The position numbers were made by a program, and so were the translations under genes. Source: a bacterium (GTDB lineage Bacteria; Chloroflexota; Anaerolineae; Caldilineales; Caldilineaceae). From it: a stretch of 64,000 bases of DNA. The notes below the pieces were generated by a model. It was not told where the DNA came from. It did no database searches and worked only from the letters and a program-made list of their open reading frames with translations. This document shows positions 54,543 through 64,000 of the stretch, one piece after another. The stretch is taken from contig WGMT01000005.1 in NCBI GenBank assembly GCA_016124945.1, positions 1 to 64,000 on the forward strand. Reading direction: 5' to 3'. The stretch's first letter is position 1, and each line of letters starts with the position of its first letter.

Positions 54543-54609
54543 AATAGAACGCGAATTGGGCGAAAGAATCCGTTCTGCTCCGCTTAATTCGCCCAATCCG
54601 CGTTCTATT
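54543..54609. terminator. Inverted repeat between two minus-strand genes
   Basis: AATAGAACGCGAATTGGGCG and its near-perfect complement (about 54588-54609) can form a roughly 22-bp stem with few mismatches. It lies just after the sensor-kinase stop and ahead of the isomerase. Confidence 0.65.
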
Positions 54610-54613
54610 CTGC

Positions 54614-57600
54614 TCAAACTTGTAGCGGCTGAGATTGTTCCACGGGCTGATCGAGCGCCGTCGAGAGGACGTCGGAGAGGGCGTCGATGGTGAAGGGTTT
54701 TTGGAGCCAGGCGAAAAGGCCCTGCTCCAGCAGCTTGCGCCCTTCCTCTTCCAGCGGGTAGCCGGTCATCAACACCATTTTTAGATTGGGGTTTACTTCC
54801 TTGATCGCTCGATAGAGATGTTGGCCGCTCATTTCGGGCATGATCATGTCACTCAACACAAGATCAATTTCGTCGCCGCGGTCGCGATAGATAGACAACG
54901 CCTCAACACCATTGTTCGCCGTGAGGACACGATACCCTTGTAGATCAAGGATATCTTCGATGGCATCACGGCTGATGCTGTTGTCTTCTACCAAGAGGAT
55001 CAATTCGTTGCCAGTGCGCGGCGCTTGCATTGTAGCCGACAATTCGGTTCGCTCCGTCTCCTGTTGAAGGGGTAGGTAGATACGAAAGGTTGCACCTGTG
55101 CCTGACGCGCTGTTCACATCAATGAAACCGTCGTGTTGGCCGACGATGCCATAGACTTGCGCCAGGCCCAGACCTGTACCTTTGCCGGGATCTTTGGTCG
55201 TGAAGAATGGATTGAAAATGTGCGGCAGCGCTTCCGACGGAATGCCGCTACCGCTGTCCTGACACGTAATACAGAGCCAGTCGCCGGGATCCATGCCCTG
55301 AATCGGTGGGATCTGCCCCGACACAAGTGCTTCAGCCTGTAGCGAAACCGTCAACAGGCCACCATCAGGCATGGCATCACGGGCATTTAACGCCAGATTC
55401 AGCATTGCCTGTTGCAGGCGTGTTGGATCGGCATGAACTGTATAATGATTGGCGTCGTAGTCGAATTGAACCTGGATGTTCTCCGGCAACGTCCGTTCCC
55501 AGAGCTTGATCATCTCGTTGAAGAAGGGGACTAGATCAACGGCGCCCCGTTCCACCAGCGAACGCCGGCTAAAGTCGAGAATCTGCCGGATCAAATTGAC
55601 CGCATGCTGTGCCTGATCATGAATGATGTTTAGGCGCGTCTGATCTTTCCCGGAGAGATTGGCCTGCTGCTGCAACATACGCGCATAGAGGATAATGGCC
55701 GACATAATGTTGTTAAAATCGTGGGCAATGCCTGCCGCCAGTTGCCCCACCGCCGCCAATCGATCCTGTTGACGGAGTTGATCTTCAATGCGTTTACGCT
55801 CGGTGATGTCTTCTTTGATGGCGATGTAGTGGGTGACGACACCGCGTTCATTCTTGATGGGGGAGATCGAAGCCTGTTCCCAGAAAAGCTCGCCGTTCTT
55901 CTTGCAGTTGCACAGTTCCCCGCGCCATTCATGCCCATCGGTAATCTGCGCCCACAGGTCACTGTAATATTCTGAGGATTGATAACCGGAATTGACCAAG
56001 CGAGGATTCTGGCCAATCACTTCGTCTGCCGAATAGCCTGTCACCTGACAGAAGCGGGGGTTGACGTACTCAACAACGCCGTCCACATTCGTAATGACAA
56101 CCGAAGCAGGGCTCTGTTCGATGGCCCGTGTAAATTTGCGCAGCCCCTCCTCGATCTTTTTACGTTCTGTTGCGTTTCGCAAAATGAAGAGAAGCAGCCG
56201 TTTGCCGTTTTCGGTCAGCTTGAGTTGGGCAGACCGAGCCTCGAGCCAGAAGACTTGCTCATCGGTCGTTATCGGAAATTCAATCGTCTGTGGGGTGTTG
56301 GATAAAAGGGTTTGCTGGATAATGCCCTTGTACAAGCTGACCTCATCAGGCGAGAAGAGTTCTGCCAACGATTTGTTTTTCACCTTGTGTAGAGGCATCG
56401 TCAACACGTACGATTCGTTTGTCAGGATCTCTAAATTCTCGCCGTCTTCGTCGACCACAACAATCAGATCGGGCGACGCCTCTATAATCACACGCAGACG
56501 ATCTTCGTAGGCATGTAGTTCGGCGGCGGCAATCTTTTGGCTGGTAATGTTGCGCTGTGCGCCTACAACAAAGTGGGGGGCGCCATCTTCGCCGTACAGG
56601 ACGGAGAATTTGTCACCAATCCAGACGGTGTCGCCATTCTTGTGGACACAACGATACTCAAGATAGTGGGCTGTACCCACTTCGGTGAGCGCCTGAGCAA
56701 ACTCAGCGAGGACACGTTCTCGATCCTGTGGGTGTAAGAGAACAGCACGGTCTGTTTCAGAAAGGCTACGAATCTCTTCGACGCTGTGGCCCACAATCGC
56801 CGAAATGACCGGGCTGATGTAGTCGTAGCGTAAAGAGCGTAGATCGAGGCGATACATGGCATCTTGAGAGTTTTCGAGCAGACGACGAAAGCGATCTTCG
56901 CTTTCATGTAGCACACGATCTGTCACCGTAAGCGTTTGTAGCATGGAATTGAAACTGGCGGCGACTTCAACAATCTCCGCAGGCCCGGAAACAACGGCAC
57001 GTCTACAGGTTTCGCCGCGGGCAACAGCACGCGCAGTCTCCGCCAGTGCCCAAATGGGCTGTTCAATATTGCGTTTGATGATCAATGCAAAGGCCAATCC
57101 CAGCCCCACCAACAGCGCCCCCCAGGCCAGATTGTAAAGCAACAAGCGCTGTGTCGAAGCGTGGACAACGTCCATTGAGGTGCCGATGTAGACATACCAG
57201 GGTGTTCCTTCGACCTGGCTGTAACCATAGAGTCGTTCCACACCGCTTACGCCTACGCCCTGAACCCAACCTTCTTTGTTTTTCACAGCAGCCTGCACAA
57301 CCACAAGCTCGCTCGCGTTGATGCCCTTCCACTGCTCATTTTCGACTGAGCGAGCGAGAATGGATCCATTTTCATGGATTAGTGTGGCAACGGTGTCACC
57401 GGGCAAAAGGCTGTTTTCAAAAATTTCACCAAATTGTTCAATCCGCAGTGATGCCGCAATGGCGCCAATCCTTTCACCTGTCGGCGCATAAACCGGGTGA
57501 ATTTGATCAACCAGACGCTCGCCTGTTTCAGGCGCTACCGACAACCCGCCGACCAGGTAGCCCCCACTGTTTTGCAGAAATGCCTCAAACAGTTGCATCC

Positions 57601-57976
57601 TGATGGTCGATGGGGTTTTGCTCAACAAGGATGGGCTGGAAGAACAGATGAGGTTGCCATTCAAATCAAGCACACTGATCCGCTGGTAACTCGGGTGTAG
57701 ATTGGGGAATTCCAGCAGAATCGGATCACAGGTAGCCCGATCCATTAACTGTGTAGCAGGTCGATTGGCAATCGCCGCAAGATAACGTTCTTGTTCACGT
57801 ACAAAGGTTTCGACCGTTGTGCCCAATAACTGCGCCAGCCTGAGGTTCTGCTCGCTGACACGTTGAACACTTGCGCGCTCTTCTGAGAGGGCAGTTTGTG
57901 TCAACAAACCCACCAGTGGAACAATCACAACGAATAGCAACACCCACAGTTGATACCGCAGGGGCCAATGCTTCAT
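54614..57976 (-). CDS. Membrane hybrid sensor histidine kinase (dCache-HAMP-PASx3-HisKA-HATPase-REC)
   Basis: 1120 aa from ATG 57976. An N-terminal helix ([20 protein letters not shown]), an extracellular Cache-type region (about 40-270), a second helix ([19 protein letters not shown]) and HAMP come first, then three PAS/PAC modules (about 365-735). The H-box is [20 protein letters not shown], the N-box [14 protein letters not shown], and the G-boxes DSGSGIP and [16 protein letters not shown] receiver domain with LVEDN and the phospho-acceptor Asp in [11 protein letters not shown] ends it. No separate response regulator adjoins, so output passes through the receiver to an unlinked partner. 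Ligand unknown; neighbours suggest sugar-type compounds. Confidence 0.92.
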   Translation of the reverse strand: MKHWPLRYQLWVLLFVVIVPLVGLLTQTALSEERASVQRVSEQNLRLAQLLGTTVETFVREQERYLAAIANRPATQLMDRATCDPILLEFPNLHPSYQRISVLDLNGNLICSSSPSLLSKTPSTIRMQLFEAFLQNSGGYLVGGLSVAPETGERLVDQIHPVYAPTGERIGAIAASLRIEQFGEIFENSLLPGDTVATLIHENGSILARSVENEQWKGINASELVVVQAAVKNKEGWVQGVGVSGVERLYGYSQVEGTPWYVYIGTSMDVVHASTQRLLLYNLAWGALLVGLGLAFALIIKRNIEQPIWALAETARAVARGETCRRAVVSGPAEIVEVAASFNSMLQTLTVTDRVLHESEDRFRRLLENSQDAMYRLDLRSLRYDYISPVISAIVGHSVEEIRSLSETDRAVLLHPQDRERVLAEFAQALTEVGTAHYLEYRCVHKNGDTVWIGDKFSVLYGEDGAPHFVVGAQRNITSQKIAAAELHAYEDRLRVIIEASPDLIVVVDEDGENLEILTNESYVLTMPLHKVKNKSLAELFSPDEVSLYKGIIQQTLLSNTPQTIEFPITTDEQVFWLEARSAQLKLTENGKRLLLFILRNATERKKIEEGLRKFTRAIEQSPASVVITNVDGVVEYVNPRFCQVTGYSADEVIGQNPRLVNSGYQSSEYYSDLWAQITDGHEWRGELCNCKKNGELFWEQASISPIKNERGVVTHYIAIKEDITERKRIEDQLRQQDRLAAVGQLAAGIAHDFNNIMSAIILYARMLQQQANLSGKDQTRLNIIHDQAQHAVNLIRQILDFSRRSLVERGAVDLVPFFNEMIKLWERTLPENIQVQFDYDANHYTVHADPTRLQQAMLNLALNARDAMPDGGLLTVSLQAEALVSGQIPPIQGMDPGDWLCITCQDSGSGIPSEALPHIFNPFFTTKDPGKGTGLGLAQVYGIVGQHDGFIDVNSASGTGATFRIYLPLQQETERTELSATMQAPRTGNELILLVEDNSISRDAIEDILDLQGYRVLTANNGVEALSIYRDRGDEIDLVLSDMIMPEMSGQHLYRAIKEVNPNLKMVLMTGYPLEEEGRKLLEQGLFAWLQKPFTIDALSDVLSTALDQPVEQSQPLQV

Positions 57977-58015
57977 TAGGCAAAACCTTTGGTTGAACAA
58001 TGACAATACAAACAC

Positions 58016-58295
58016 TATTGCGCCAAATTATATACGCGCGAAAGATAAAGAAATTGCGCACAAAAACCAAAGCGATCCCACATTTTCAATAAACAAAGCC
58101 TAATTCAATATAGAAAAAAACTTACCAGGCTATTATATACCGATTTTCGGTGGAACAATTGACATTTTCTGCGTAAAGTGCCACTATTGATTCGATTGAT
58201 GCAAAGCAATTAAGGCTCTTTTGGCCTGCATCGATCTGTCACACTTGCCCTTCGAACGAACCACAATCCCCACCCACCGCCTAGCAGGTAACCCT
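58016..58295. promoter_or_regulatory. Divergent promoter region (sensor kinase / dehydrogenase)
   Basis: About 280 bp, locally AT-rich (58020-58150), between divergent genes. TTGACA at 58159-58164 on the plus strand could serve the dehydrogenase; a matching -10 is not clear. Confidence 0.4.
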
Positions 58296-59306
58296 ATGAA
58301 AGCACTGATCTACAAAGGTCCTTGGGAAATGACCCTGGAAGAAGTAGCTGAACCAAAACCCAATCCCGGCGAAGTGTTGATCGATGTCAAAGCGATTGGC
58401 ATCTGTGGATCCGATGTGCATGGTTATACCGGCAGCACAGGACGGCGCTGGCCGGGTATGATCATGGGCCACGAATTCGCCGGCGTTGTCGCTGCGGTAA
58501 CAGACGGCGTATCCAACTACACCGTTGGCGACGAGGTGGTGGTCTCCCCCATGTTCTCCATCAGCCCCACACCCGAAACCGTTCCCATGAACTGGTCGCC
58601 GAACCGCCGTCTATTGGGCGTAGAGGTCAATGGCGCCTACGCCGACCGTGTCACCGTCAAGGCATCGCAACTCTTCCCCAAACCCGCCGGCTTGAGCTGG
58701 CAACAGGCTTCGCTTTGCGAACCGCTGGCGGTGGCAATGCACGCCGTGCAAATCACGCCAATGGACATTATGACCGATGTTGCCATTATCGGTTCTGGCA
58801 CCATTGGCCTGTTGGTGCTGCTTGCAGCCAAGTTGAAGGGCGCCGGCCGCGTAATTGTGATCGACAAAATGCCACGCCGCCTGGAAATGGCAAAACAACT
58901 GGGCGCAGACATTGTGATCAATGCCGGGGAACAGAACGCCGTCGATGTCGTACGCGAGCTCACCAGCGGCGGTGTGGACGTGACACTGGAGGCAGTAGGT
59001 TATAGCGCCACCGCACAGCAGGCCATCGACATTACACGCAACGGTGGCAATGTCACCTGGATCGGCAATAGCGCCAAGATGATCGAGATTGACATGCAGT
59101 CGGTGGTGACCCGCGAGATCACCGTGCGCGGCACCTACGCCTTCACCGATTATGAATTTGGCAAATCGATTCAGGCCATGGCCGGCGGACGCATCGACGT
59201 GCAGCCACTGATCGAAAAAGTCGCCCCCCTGGCCGAAGGGCCGGCTTACTTCAAGCAATTAGCGTCGGGGGAGATTGATCTCGTGAAGGTGGTGTTGGAG
59301 CCGTAG
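58296..59306 (+). CDS. Zinc-dependent alcohol dehydrogenase (galactitol-phosphate/sorbitol DH-like)
   Basis: 336 aa from ATG 58296 (AGCAGGTAACCC upstream). Cys in IGICGSDVHGY and GHEFAG supply catalytic zinc; the structural four-Cys lobe is replaced by VVSPMFSISPTPETVPM, so that zinc is lost. Rossmann motif IIGSGTIGLLVLL. Substrate unknown; probable partner of the following LarA-like gene in sugar-acid catabolism. Confidence 0.87.
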   Translation: MKALIYKGPWEMTLEEVAEPKPNPGEVLIDVKAIGICGSDVHGYTGSTGRRWPGMIMGHEFAGVVAAVTDGVSNYTVGDEVVVSPMFSISPTPETVPMNWSPNRRLLGVEVNGAYADRVTVKASQLFPKPAGLSWQQASLCEPLAVAMHAVQITPMDIMTDVAIIGSGTIGLLVLLAAKLKGAGRVIVIDKMPRRLEMAKQLGADIVINAGEQNAVDVVRELTSGGVDVTLEAVGYSATAQQAIDITRNGGNVTWIGNSAKMIEIDMQSVVTREITVRGTYAFTDYEFGKSIQAMAGGRIDVQPLIEKVAPLAEGPAYFKQLASGEIDLVKVVLEP

Positions 59307-59323
59307 TGCATAGTGCGTAGCCG

Positions 59324-59501
59324 ATGTCATTCAGTTAAGTGCGGAGAGAGCATTCTCAGATGCGGCTCTACAGGTGTGGACTCGCATCTGAGTTATTCAT
59401 GCCCGGCTGTTCGCCACGGTGGATGAAAACCGGGCTACTTTCAGGGCAGGATGCTCTCTTCGCAGTGTGACGAGTAGCCGATTCCCTTAATTGAATGACA
59501 T
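59324..59501. repeat. 178-bp folded element with 16-bp terminal inverted repeats
   Basis: The ends ATGTCATTCAGTTAAG (59324-59339) and CTTAATTGAATGACAT (59486-59501) are complementary with one mismatch. Inside, GAGAGAGCATTCT pairs with AGGATGCTCTCTTC, CAGATGCG with CGCATCTG and GCCCGG with CCGGGC, giving a closing helix and two side hairpins. A GTAGCCGAT word flanks the element on the left and lies near its right end. Either a MITE or a structured RNA before the LarA-like gene. Confidence 0.7.
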
Positions 59502-59574
59502 TGAGTGCGTAGTGCGTGTCGTCTGTCGCCCGTCATCCGTCGTCTGTTGTACGATACTGAGAAAGAGAAACCCG

Positions 59575-60900
59575 ATGAACTTACTCGAACAGATCGAAGA
59601 ACTACGTTTCCCTGCCCCGCTGCCTAAGACGTTGCTGGCTGTTGAGCAGACGTTCGATACGCCCCGTGTCAAGGAGATCCACGCCGAGGTGGGCAAGGCG
59701 CTGCAAGAGAGCGGCATCCTGGCCGCCATGAAGCCGGGCGACACCGTCGCCATCGGCGCGGGCAGCCGCGGCATCGCCAATCTGCCCAAAATCGTGCGCG
59801 CCACGGCTGATCACCTTAAGGCAGCCGGCATGAAGCCCTACATCGTCCCTGCTATGGGCAGCCACGGCGGCGCCACTGCCGAAGGACAGATCGAGATCCT
59901 GGCAGGGATGGGCGTCACCGCCGAGGCGATGGGTGTAGAAGTGCGCGCCACGATGGAAGTGGAAGCCATCGGCCAGATCGAGAATGGCCCCATCCTTTAC
60001 CAGGGCAAAGACTCGATGGTTGCCGATCACACCATCCTGGTCAGCCGCATCAAGCCTCACACCGATTTCCGCAGCCACCTGGAAAGCGGACCGTCCAAGA
60101 TGGCGGTGATTGGCCTGGGCAAGCAGCATGGCGCGTCGATCATGCACGCCGGCGGCGGGCGCAACTTCCAGCGCTATCTGGAACCGGCGGCGCGTATCTA
60201 TGAAGCCAACACCAATCTGCGCGGCGCGATCTGTCCTGTGGAAAATGCCTATGAGGATACAGCGCTGATCGTCGGCCTGAACGCCGCCGGGATCGGCACC
60301 GAAAAAGAGGTCAAACTGCTTAAGTTGGCCAAAGAGTACCTCGCCAAAATCCCGTTTGACACCGTCGATATCCTGGTTGTGCAGCAGTTGGGCAAGAACA
60401 TCAGCGGCACGGGCATGGACACCAACGTGATCAGCCGCCTGATGATTCCCCGCCAGCCCGAAGCCTTCGGCAACGTCGACACCGGGATCATCGCCGTGCT
60501 CGACCTCACCGAGCCGACACATGGCAACATTGCCGGGCTGGGATTGGCCAACGTCACCACGGCCCGCGTCTTCTCGAAGATCGACTGGATCTCCACCTAC
60601 ACCAACGCCATCACTTCGGGGATTTTCGGCATGTTCCGAACACACCTGCCCATTACCATGGCCGACGACGAACGCGCCCTGCATGTGGCCGTGCGCGGTT
60701 GCGCCGAACCACCCGAAGAAGCGAAGATGGTCTTTATCCGCGACACCTTGAGCCTGGAACACTTCTACGTCAGCCCCAGCCTGCGGGAGACCGTCGAAGC
60801 CCACCCTCGCCTCAAGATCGTCGACGAAGTGCCTCTGAGCTTCGAAGAGGGCGTCATGAACAGCCCGTGGCAGATGGAACCGGCGAAAGTGCCTGCCTAG
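59575..60900 (+). CDS. LarA-like / DUF2088 family protein
   Basis: 441 aa from ATG 59575. The N-terminal domain is of the LarA type (IGAGSRGIANLPKIVRATAD, MGSHGGATAEGQIEIL, SRIKPHTDFRSHLESGPSKM). DUF2088 proteins include nickel-pincer lactate racemase and related 2-hydroxyacid epimerases. The substrate here is probably a sugar acid, given the kinase and dehydrogenase nearby. No LarBCE cofactor genes in the window. Confidence 0.82.
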   Translation: MNLLEQIEELRFPAPLPKTLLAVEQTFDTPRVKEIHAEVGKALQESGILAAMKPGDTVAIGAGSRGIANLPKIVRATADHLKAAGMKPYIVPAMGSHGGATAEGQIEILAGMGVTAEAMGVEVRATMEVEAIGQIENGPILYQGKDSMVADHTILVSRIKPHTDFRSHLESGPSKMAVIGLGKQHGASIMHAGGGRNFQRYLEPAARIYEANTNLRGAICPVENAYEDTALIVGLNAAGIGTEKEVKLLKLAKEYLAKIPFDTVDILVVQQLGKNISGTGMDTNVISRLMIPRQPEAFGNVDTGIIAVLDLTEPTHGNIAGLGLANVTTARVFSKIDWISTYTNAITSGIFGMFRTHLPITMADDERALHVAVRGCAEPPEEAKMVFIRDTLSLEHFYVSPSLRETVEAHPRLKIVDEVPLSFEEGVMNSPWQMEPAKVPA

Positions 60901-60919
60901 CGGCGGATGATTGATGAAT

Positions 60920-60990
60920 AAAGAATGGGTAGAGGCAGTCTCGATGGAGCAAGTAACTTGTGCCGTCGAGACTGCCTCTACCCATTCTTT
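60920..60990. terminator. Bidirectional terminator hairpin
   Basis: Perfect 25-bp arms (60920-60944 and 60966-60990, beginning AAAGAATGGGTAGAGG), loop 21, ending in AT-rich DNA. It lies between the convergent LarA-like and URO-D-like genes and touches the latter's stop. Confidence 0.8.
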
Positions 60991-62125
60991 ATTCTTTGTT
61001 CATCTTCTTCAAGTGAATCCCCTTCGCCCACACTTCCCGCGCTTTTTCTAAAAAGAAGACATAGTTCTCCAGCGGCACGTCCGGCGGCACACGGTGATCG
61101 CAGAAGCTGATGTAGCCGCCTTCTTCCACGAGTGGGGCCAGGCGATCCACTTCGGCGGCGATAACCTCTTTGCTCTGCGCCAGGATGTGCTTGTCGAAGC
61201 CACCCATCAGGAGCAGATCCTTGCCGTATTCACGGCGATAGCGCACAGGATCCGCGCCCCACGTACCGATCTCCAACGGGAACATACAGTTGACGCCGGC
61301 ATCCAGCCACAACGGGATTAGCTTGTCGATGTTGCCGTCGCAGTCGAGCCAGATCACGTCGACGCCGTAACTGCGCAGTAGATCGGTGATGCGCCGGTAT
61401 TGGGGCACGAGGTAACGCTTGAAATGGGACGGGCTGAGCAGCGGACCGGCGTTGTAGGCCATGTCTTCCCACATGCTGCACCCGTCGAAGCGCCCCCCCG
61501 TCGCCAAGACGCGTGTCAGCGTGCCGATGACACAGTCGGCAATCGTTGTCATCATCTCCTCAAAGAGCTTGGGATCGTCGTAGACCAGATACGACAAATT
61601 CTCCATCCCCATCCAGTTGCGTAGCCAGCCGTAGAGGCTGCCGCCTGACAACGCCGCCAGGTAAGGACGGTTGGGATCTTTCCACACCTTCACCCGTTCG
61701 TCCCAGTCTTTGGGGTAGCGGGCCGGGTTGTCGGGATCAAGTCGAGGCTTGTAGTACTTCTCCCAACTCTCCCGATCTGTGAGCAGATGGCTTTCGGGGT
61801 GTGGAATCGATCCCATGAACTTGCGCCGCAGCACACGCACGCCGTCCTTTTGCTGGCGCAGTTCGTATTCGTCGCCTCGATCTTCCAGCGTCAACTCCTC
61901 AAATTCGGGGGCAAGCCCCACGTTCACCCCCACTGGTTTCGTTGCCCACTCAATGCCAAAATCTACCCCAAAGTAATCCGACGCGTTTTCGCGATTCACC
62001 CAGTTCGGCAAGCCCTGTTCGTGCCAGATAGGCAGCGTTTCGTCCCAAAAGCCGAAGTCCGAGATGGGGGCGCGATCCCGCGGTTGATAGTGCATCGTCG
62101 CCACAAAACGTTCCCGTTCGTTCAT
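60989..62125 (-). CDS. Uroporphyrinogen decarboxylase / corrinoid methyltransferase-family protein
   Basis: 378 aa from ATG 62125 (MNERERFVATMHYQPRDRAP). The URO-D TIM barrel is evident: GFWDETLP, GCSMWEDMAYNAGPLLSP, SYGVDVIWLDCDGNID and LLMGGFDKHIL. This branch usually consists of methyltransferases or hydrolases acting on corrinoid- or sugar-linked substrates rather than haem enzymes. No cobalamin-binding partner adjoins, so the reaction is unknown. Confidence 0.82.
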   Translation of the reverse strand: MNERERFVATMHYQPRDRAPISDFGFWDETLPIWHEQGLPNWVNRENASDYFGVDFGIEWATKPVGVNVGLAPEFEELTLEDRGDEYELRQQKDGVRVLRRKFMGSIPHPESHLLTDRESWEKYYKPRLDPDNPARYPKDWDERVKVWKDPNRPYLAALSGGSLYGWLRNWMGMENLSYLVYDDPKLFEEMMTTIADCVIGTLTRVLATGGRFDGCSMWEDMAYNAGPLLSPSHFKRYLVPQYRRITDLLRSYGVDVIWLDCDGNIDKLIPLWLDAGVNCMFPLEIGTWGADPVRYRREYGKDLLLMGGFDKHILAQSKEVIAAEVDRLAPLVEEGGYISFCDHRVPPDVPLENYVFFLEKAREVWAKGIHLKKMNKE

Positions 62126-62159
62126 GTGCAACCTTCGCTTTCTCTCTGAGATTTGGATA

Positions 62160-62480
62160 GCAGAGGATTTGATCCACGGAGGCACACGAAGAAGAAGGGG
62201 AGAAGAAGAGTGACACGGATTTGAAGGATTTTCAGGAGAAAAGACGAGAAGAGCAGAACTTCACCGCAAAGGCGCAAAGTACGCAAAGTACGCAAAGATA
62301 GAGAAGAAAGAGAAGATATCAAATCTTGCATCCTTTGCGTACCCTCTTTGCGCCTTTGCGGTAAATCTTTCTTACCTCTTCTAAATCCTTTTATCCGTGA
62401 AATCCGCGTCCATCTCCCTCTCTCTATTCTTCATATTTCTGTATTTCTTCGTGTTTCTTCGTGTGACTTCGTGGATCAAT
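62160..62480. repeat. Long intergenic inverted repeat (CGCAAAG and TTCGTGTGACTTCGTGG words)
   Basis: GATCCACGGAGGCACACGAAG at 62171 onward and CGCAAAGGCGCAAAGTACGC at about 62268 are mirrored by TACCCTCTTTGCGCCTTTGC at about 62340 and TTCGTGTGACTTCGTGGATC at about 62456. About 300 bp can fold back on itself. Same vocabulary as 4140-4290 and 52240-52400. Confidence 0.65.
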
Positions 62481-63636
62481 TTCTGATGAGATCGAGTAAC
62501 GTGATCAAAGTCTCTTCCTGGCCAAAGCTGCCCGGTTTGAGGACAATCTTGTAGGCGCGTCTGTGTTTGTCCACGGCGGTACAGAGCGGCATCCCCGGCA
62601 GCCATTCCGCAAGGACGGTCAACCGCTCGATCCCCAACCGCGCCAGGACGTGCATTGCCGTGTCCCCGCCGCTGAGGATGAGCAGCGACGGCGACGTGCG
62701 CGCAATCACTTCCGCAGCAGCTTCGGCCAGTTGTTCCGCCGACACCCGCGCCTGTGGACCGTCCAAGACCGTACCGTGGGATGGACGGGGGAGGTGAAGG
62801 AGCATTGTTTCACCGACGCCGTCATAGGTTGCGCCCGGTTCCACCGTCCATGCCACCAGCGAGCGGGTTGCGCGCAACTGTTCGATCTGCCGTTGCGCCA
62901 TGTCGCTGCCACTGCCAATTACCAGCAGGCAACCCAATTTTGCGCCAACCGGCATTTCCACTTGGGGGACCGGAGCGGAGCTTGCCGCGGACCTGGCTTC
63001 TCTTGCCGCCCATGCCCCGATCAAACCGGCGCTGCCACACAGGAGCACGTCCGCCGCGGCAGCCTCCACCGCCGCCAGGACAGCCTCAAGATCCGCGTCT
63101 TCCGCCGCGTCGACGACGATCAACTTTGCCCCGTCGGCGATCAACTCACGTACCTTCTGCACTGCGCCGTCGCTGCGCACGTCTTCGAGGAGAAGATGGG
63201 CCACGGCGTGGCGGCTCTGTGTCTTCAACAACGTGGGCAGGTGAATCTGCGCGGTGACACCCGGTGCAACCAGCATGCCATCGATCAACGCCCGTCCTTG
63301 CGCGGGGAAGGCAGGACAGATCACAGCGCAAGAGGCCATCCCCAGGTCGAGCAGCGCGTCCAATTCGCTGCCCAGATGTCCGCGCAACGTCGAGTCGACT
63401 TTTTTGTACCAACGCACGTCAAGAAGCGACAGGGGAGCGGTGACGGCGCGCACCCGATGAGCGGCATCTTCCGCAGAAAGGTAACGCGAATCTGAAGTAA
63501 ACGCGAGCACATCGCCCAGGAAAGGTGGTTGCGGTGGTTGCAGGAAAATGGTCGCGGCAAAACCGGCATGGCGGCAGCGGGCGGCGCTGTCGGCCGCGCC
63601 CGTTAAGTCGTCGGCGAGGATGAGCAGCGGTTTCAT
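62476..63636 (-). CDS. Four-carbon acid sugar kinase-family protein (OtnK/DUF1537)
   Basis: 386 aa from ATG 63636. N-terminal LILADDLTGAADSAARC is the family hallmark, with VRWYKKVDSTLRGHLGSELD following; the C-terminal nucleotide-binding half has LLILSGGDTAMHVL and the final VLKPGSFGQEETL. These ATP-dependent kinases phosphorylate threonate, erythronate and related acids. With the LarA-like protein, dehydrogenases and isomerase it indicates sugar-acid catabolism. Confidence 0.9.
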   Translation of the reverse strand: MKPLLILADDLTGAADSAARCRHAGFAATIFLQPPQPPFLGDVLAFTSDSRYLSAEDAAHRVRAVTAPLSLLDVRWYKKVDSTLRGHLGSELDALLDLGMASCAVICPAFPAQGRALIDGMLVAPGVTAQIHLPTLLKTQSRHAVAHLLLEDVRSDGAVQKVRELIADGAKLIVVDAAEDADLEAVLAAVEAAAADVLLCGSAGLIGAWAAREARSAASSAPVPQVEMPVGAKLGCLLVIGSGSDMAQRQIEQLRATRSLVAWTVEPGATYDGVGETMLLHLPRPSHGTVLDGPQARVSAEQLAEAAAEVIARTSPSLLILSGGDTAMHVLARLGIERLTVLAEWLPGMPLCTAVDKHRRAYKIVLKPGSFGQEETLITLLDLIRN

Positions 63637-63839
63637 AGCGTTTATCCGAAACAAGGTGGGGCGAGGAAATGTCGACGAAATTGGACTTATCGTACTTCAT
63701 ACTGCACACAAAGTCGAACACGCTGCCGAATATGCCATTTTCTATACCCCTTCTCTATACCGTCTCCTATCCAACTTTTGGCACGCGCATTGTACCGTTG
63801 AGCAGCTAAGTAACCGGCTACTTGTTTTTCTTCGATATT

Positions 63840-63883
63840 CGACGTCGGCCCGTCTGCTCAACCGATTTTTCGGGCCGACGTCG
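63840..63883. repeat. 13-bp hairpin CGACGTCGGCCCG
   Basis: The arms 63840-63852 and 63871-63883 are perfect complements with an 18-base loop, upstream of the gene that begins at 63954. Confidence 0.65.
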
Positions 63884-63899
63884 ATTGTTGTCAGCCGAG

Positions 63900-63949
63900 A
63901 AAACCTTACGGAGTAGAAAACCTTACAGAGTAGAAAACCTTACGGAGTG
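63900..63949 (+). repeat. Triplicated GAAAACCTTACGGAGTA unit
   Basis: Three near-identical copies of about 17 bp, one with ACAGAG for ACGGAG, end in ACGGAGTG just before the ATG at 63954. Each copy contains a GGAG or AGAG ribosome-site-like core, so the start has a repeated Shine-Dalgarno region. Confidence 0.6.
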
Positions 63950-63953
63950 ATGT

Positions 63954-64000
63954 ATGGCCATAACGGCTTCAGATATTCTCATCGAAAAACTCCTAGACTG
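63954..64000 (+). CDS. Start of a probable TPP-dependent enzyme (partial)
   Basis: Fifteen codons, MAITASDILIEKLLD, run off the window. They fit the beginning of pyruvate-oxidase/acetolactate-synthase-like thiamine-pyrophosphate enzymes (TASDxLVExLLDWG). An ATG four bases earlier, in another frame, is the alternative. Too short for certainty. Confidence 0.4.
   Translation, partial: MAITASDILIEKLLD

Noticed and set aside
59602..60804. 400-codon minus-strand frame
   Set aside because: Antisense shadow of the LarA-like gene with His/Gly/Asp-rich GC-frame composition.

Overview
The window looks like chromosome of a Chloroflexota-type bacterium, Caldilinea- or Anaerolineae-like. This is inferred from high-GC genes rich in dehydrogenases, sugar and URO-D family enzymes, separated by long hairpin-rich intergenic repeats; no rRNA or marker gene confirms it. 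Two kinds of DNA are present: a GC-rich host backbone (1-16163 and 50865-64000) and a visibly AT-richer 34.7 kb insertion (16164-50864).

Left backbone (1-16163). A Gfo/Idh/MocA oxidoreductase is followed by a GntR regulator whose consensus promoter carries a perfect 28-bp palindrome. Next come an M20 hydrolase of the YgeY type, a small P-loop kinase on the other strand, a carbamate kinase and a YgeW/OTC-type carbamoyltransferase; together these resemble the ygeW-ygeY-yqeA nitrogen/purine catabolic set. Then come a ketoacyl synthase and a sulfite-oxidase-fold molybdoenzyme. A probable pathway follows: a GTP cyclohydrolase II/pyrimidine reductase fusion, a medium-chain dehydrogenase, a PTPS-III-like protein, a GT4 glycosyltransferase and a methyltransferase. 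The stretch ends in the 5' part of a secreted phospholipase-D-like gene.

Island (16164-50864). The PLD gene is split exactly at a 12-bp direct repeat. Its 3' part resumes in frame 34.7 kb away, immediately after a large serine recombinase gene that runs through the junction. The island carries (i) IS elements and transposase remnants. (ii) It carries an unusual histidine-centred cluster: tRNA-His, YchF-like GTPase, VanX-like dipeptidase, dipeptide-epimerase-like enolase, zinc-ribbon GNAT, an unrecognised 368-aa protein, HisRS, a divergent HisG and a HisZ-like protein. (iii) It carries a complete dndBCDE-dndA DNA phosphorothioation operon, facing an atypical effector operon: ART-like protein, PLD-helicase, small protein, second DndD-like ATPase, Dnd-associated small protein, AIPR protein and HEPN-like protein. 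(iv) It carries a truncated tyrosine recombinase, a membrane protein, a 45-aa ORF and the integrase.

Right backbone (50865-64000). After the PLD 3' part come a nucleotidyltransferase, two zinc-type alcohol dehydrogenases, a TIM-barrel sugar isomerase/epimerase, a hybrid sensor kinase, a LarA-like DUF2088 protein, a URO-D/methyltransferase family protein, a four-carbon acid sugar kinase and the first codons of a probable TPP enzyme. This resembles sugar-acid catabolism under two-component control.

Most promising as undescribed biology: the mobile histidine/tRNA-His cluster, the Dnd operon paired with an AIPR/HEPN/second-DndD effector set, and the integrase whose C-terminus is exchanged on integration.
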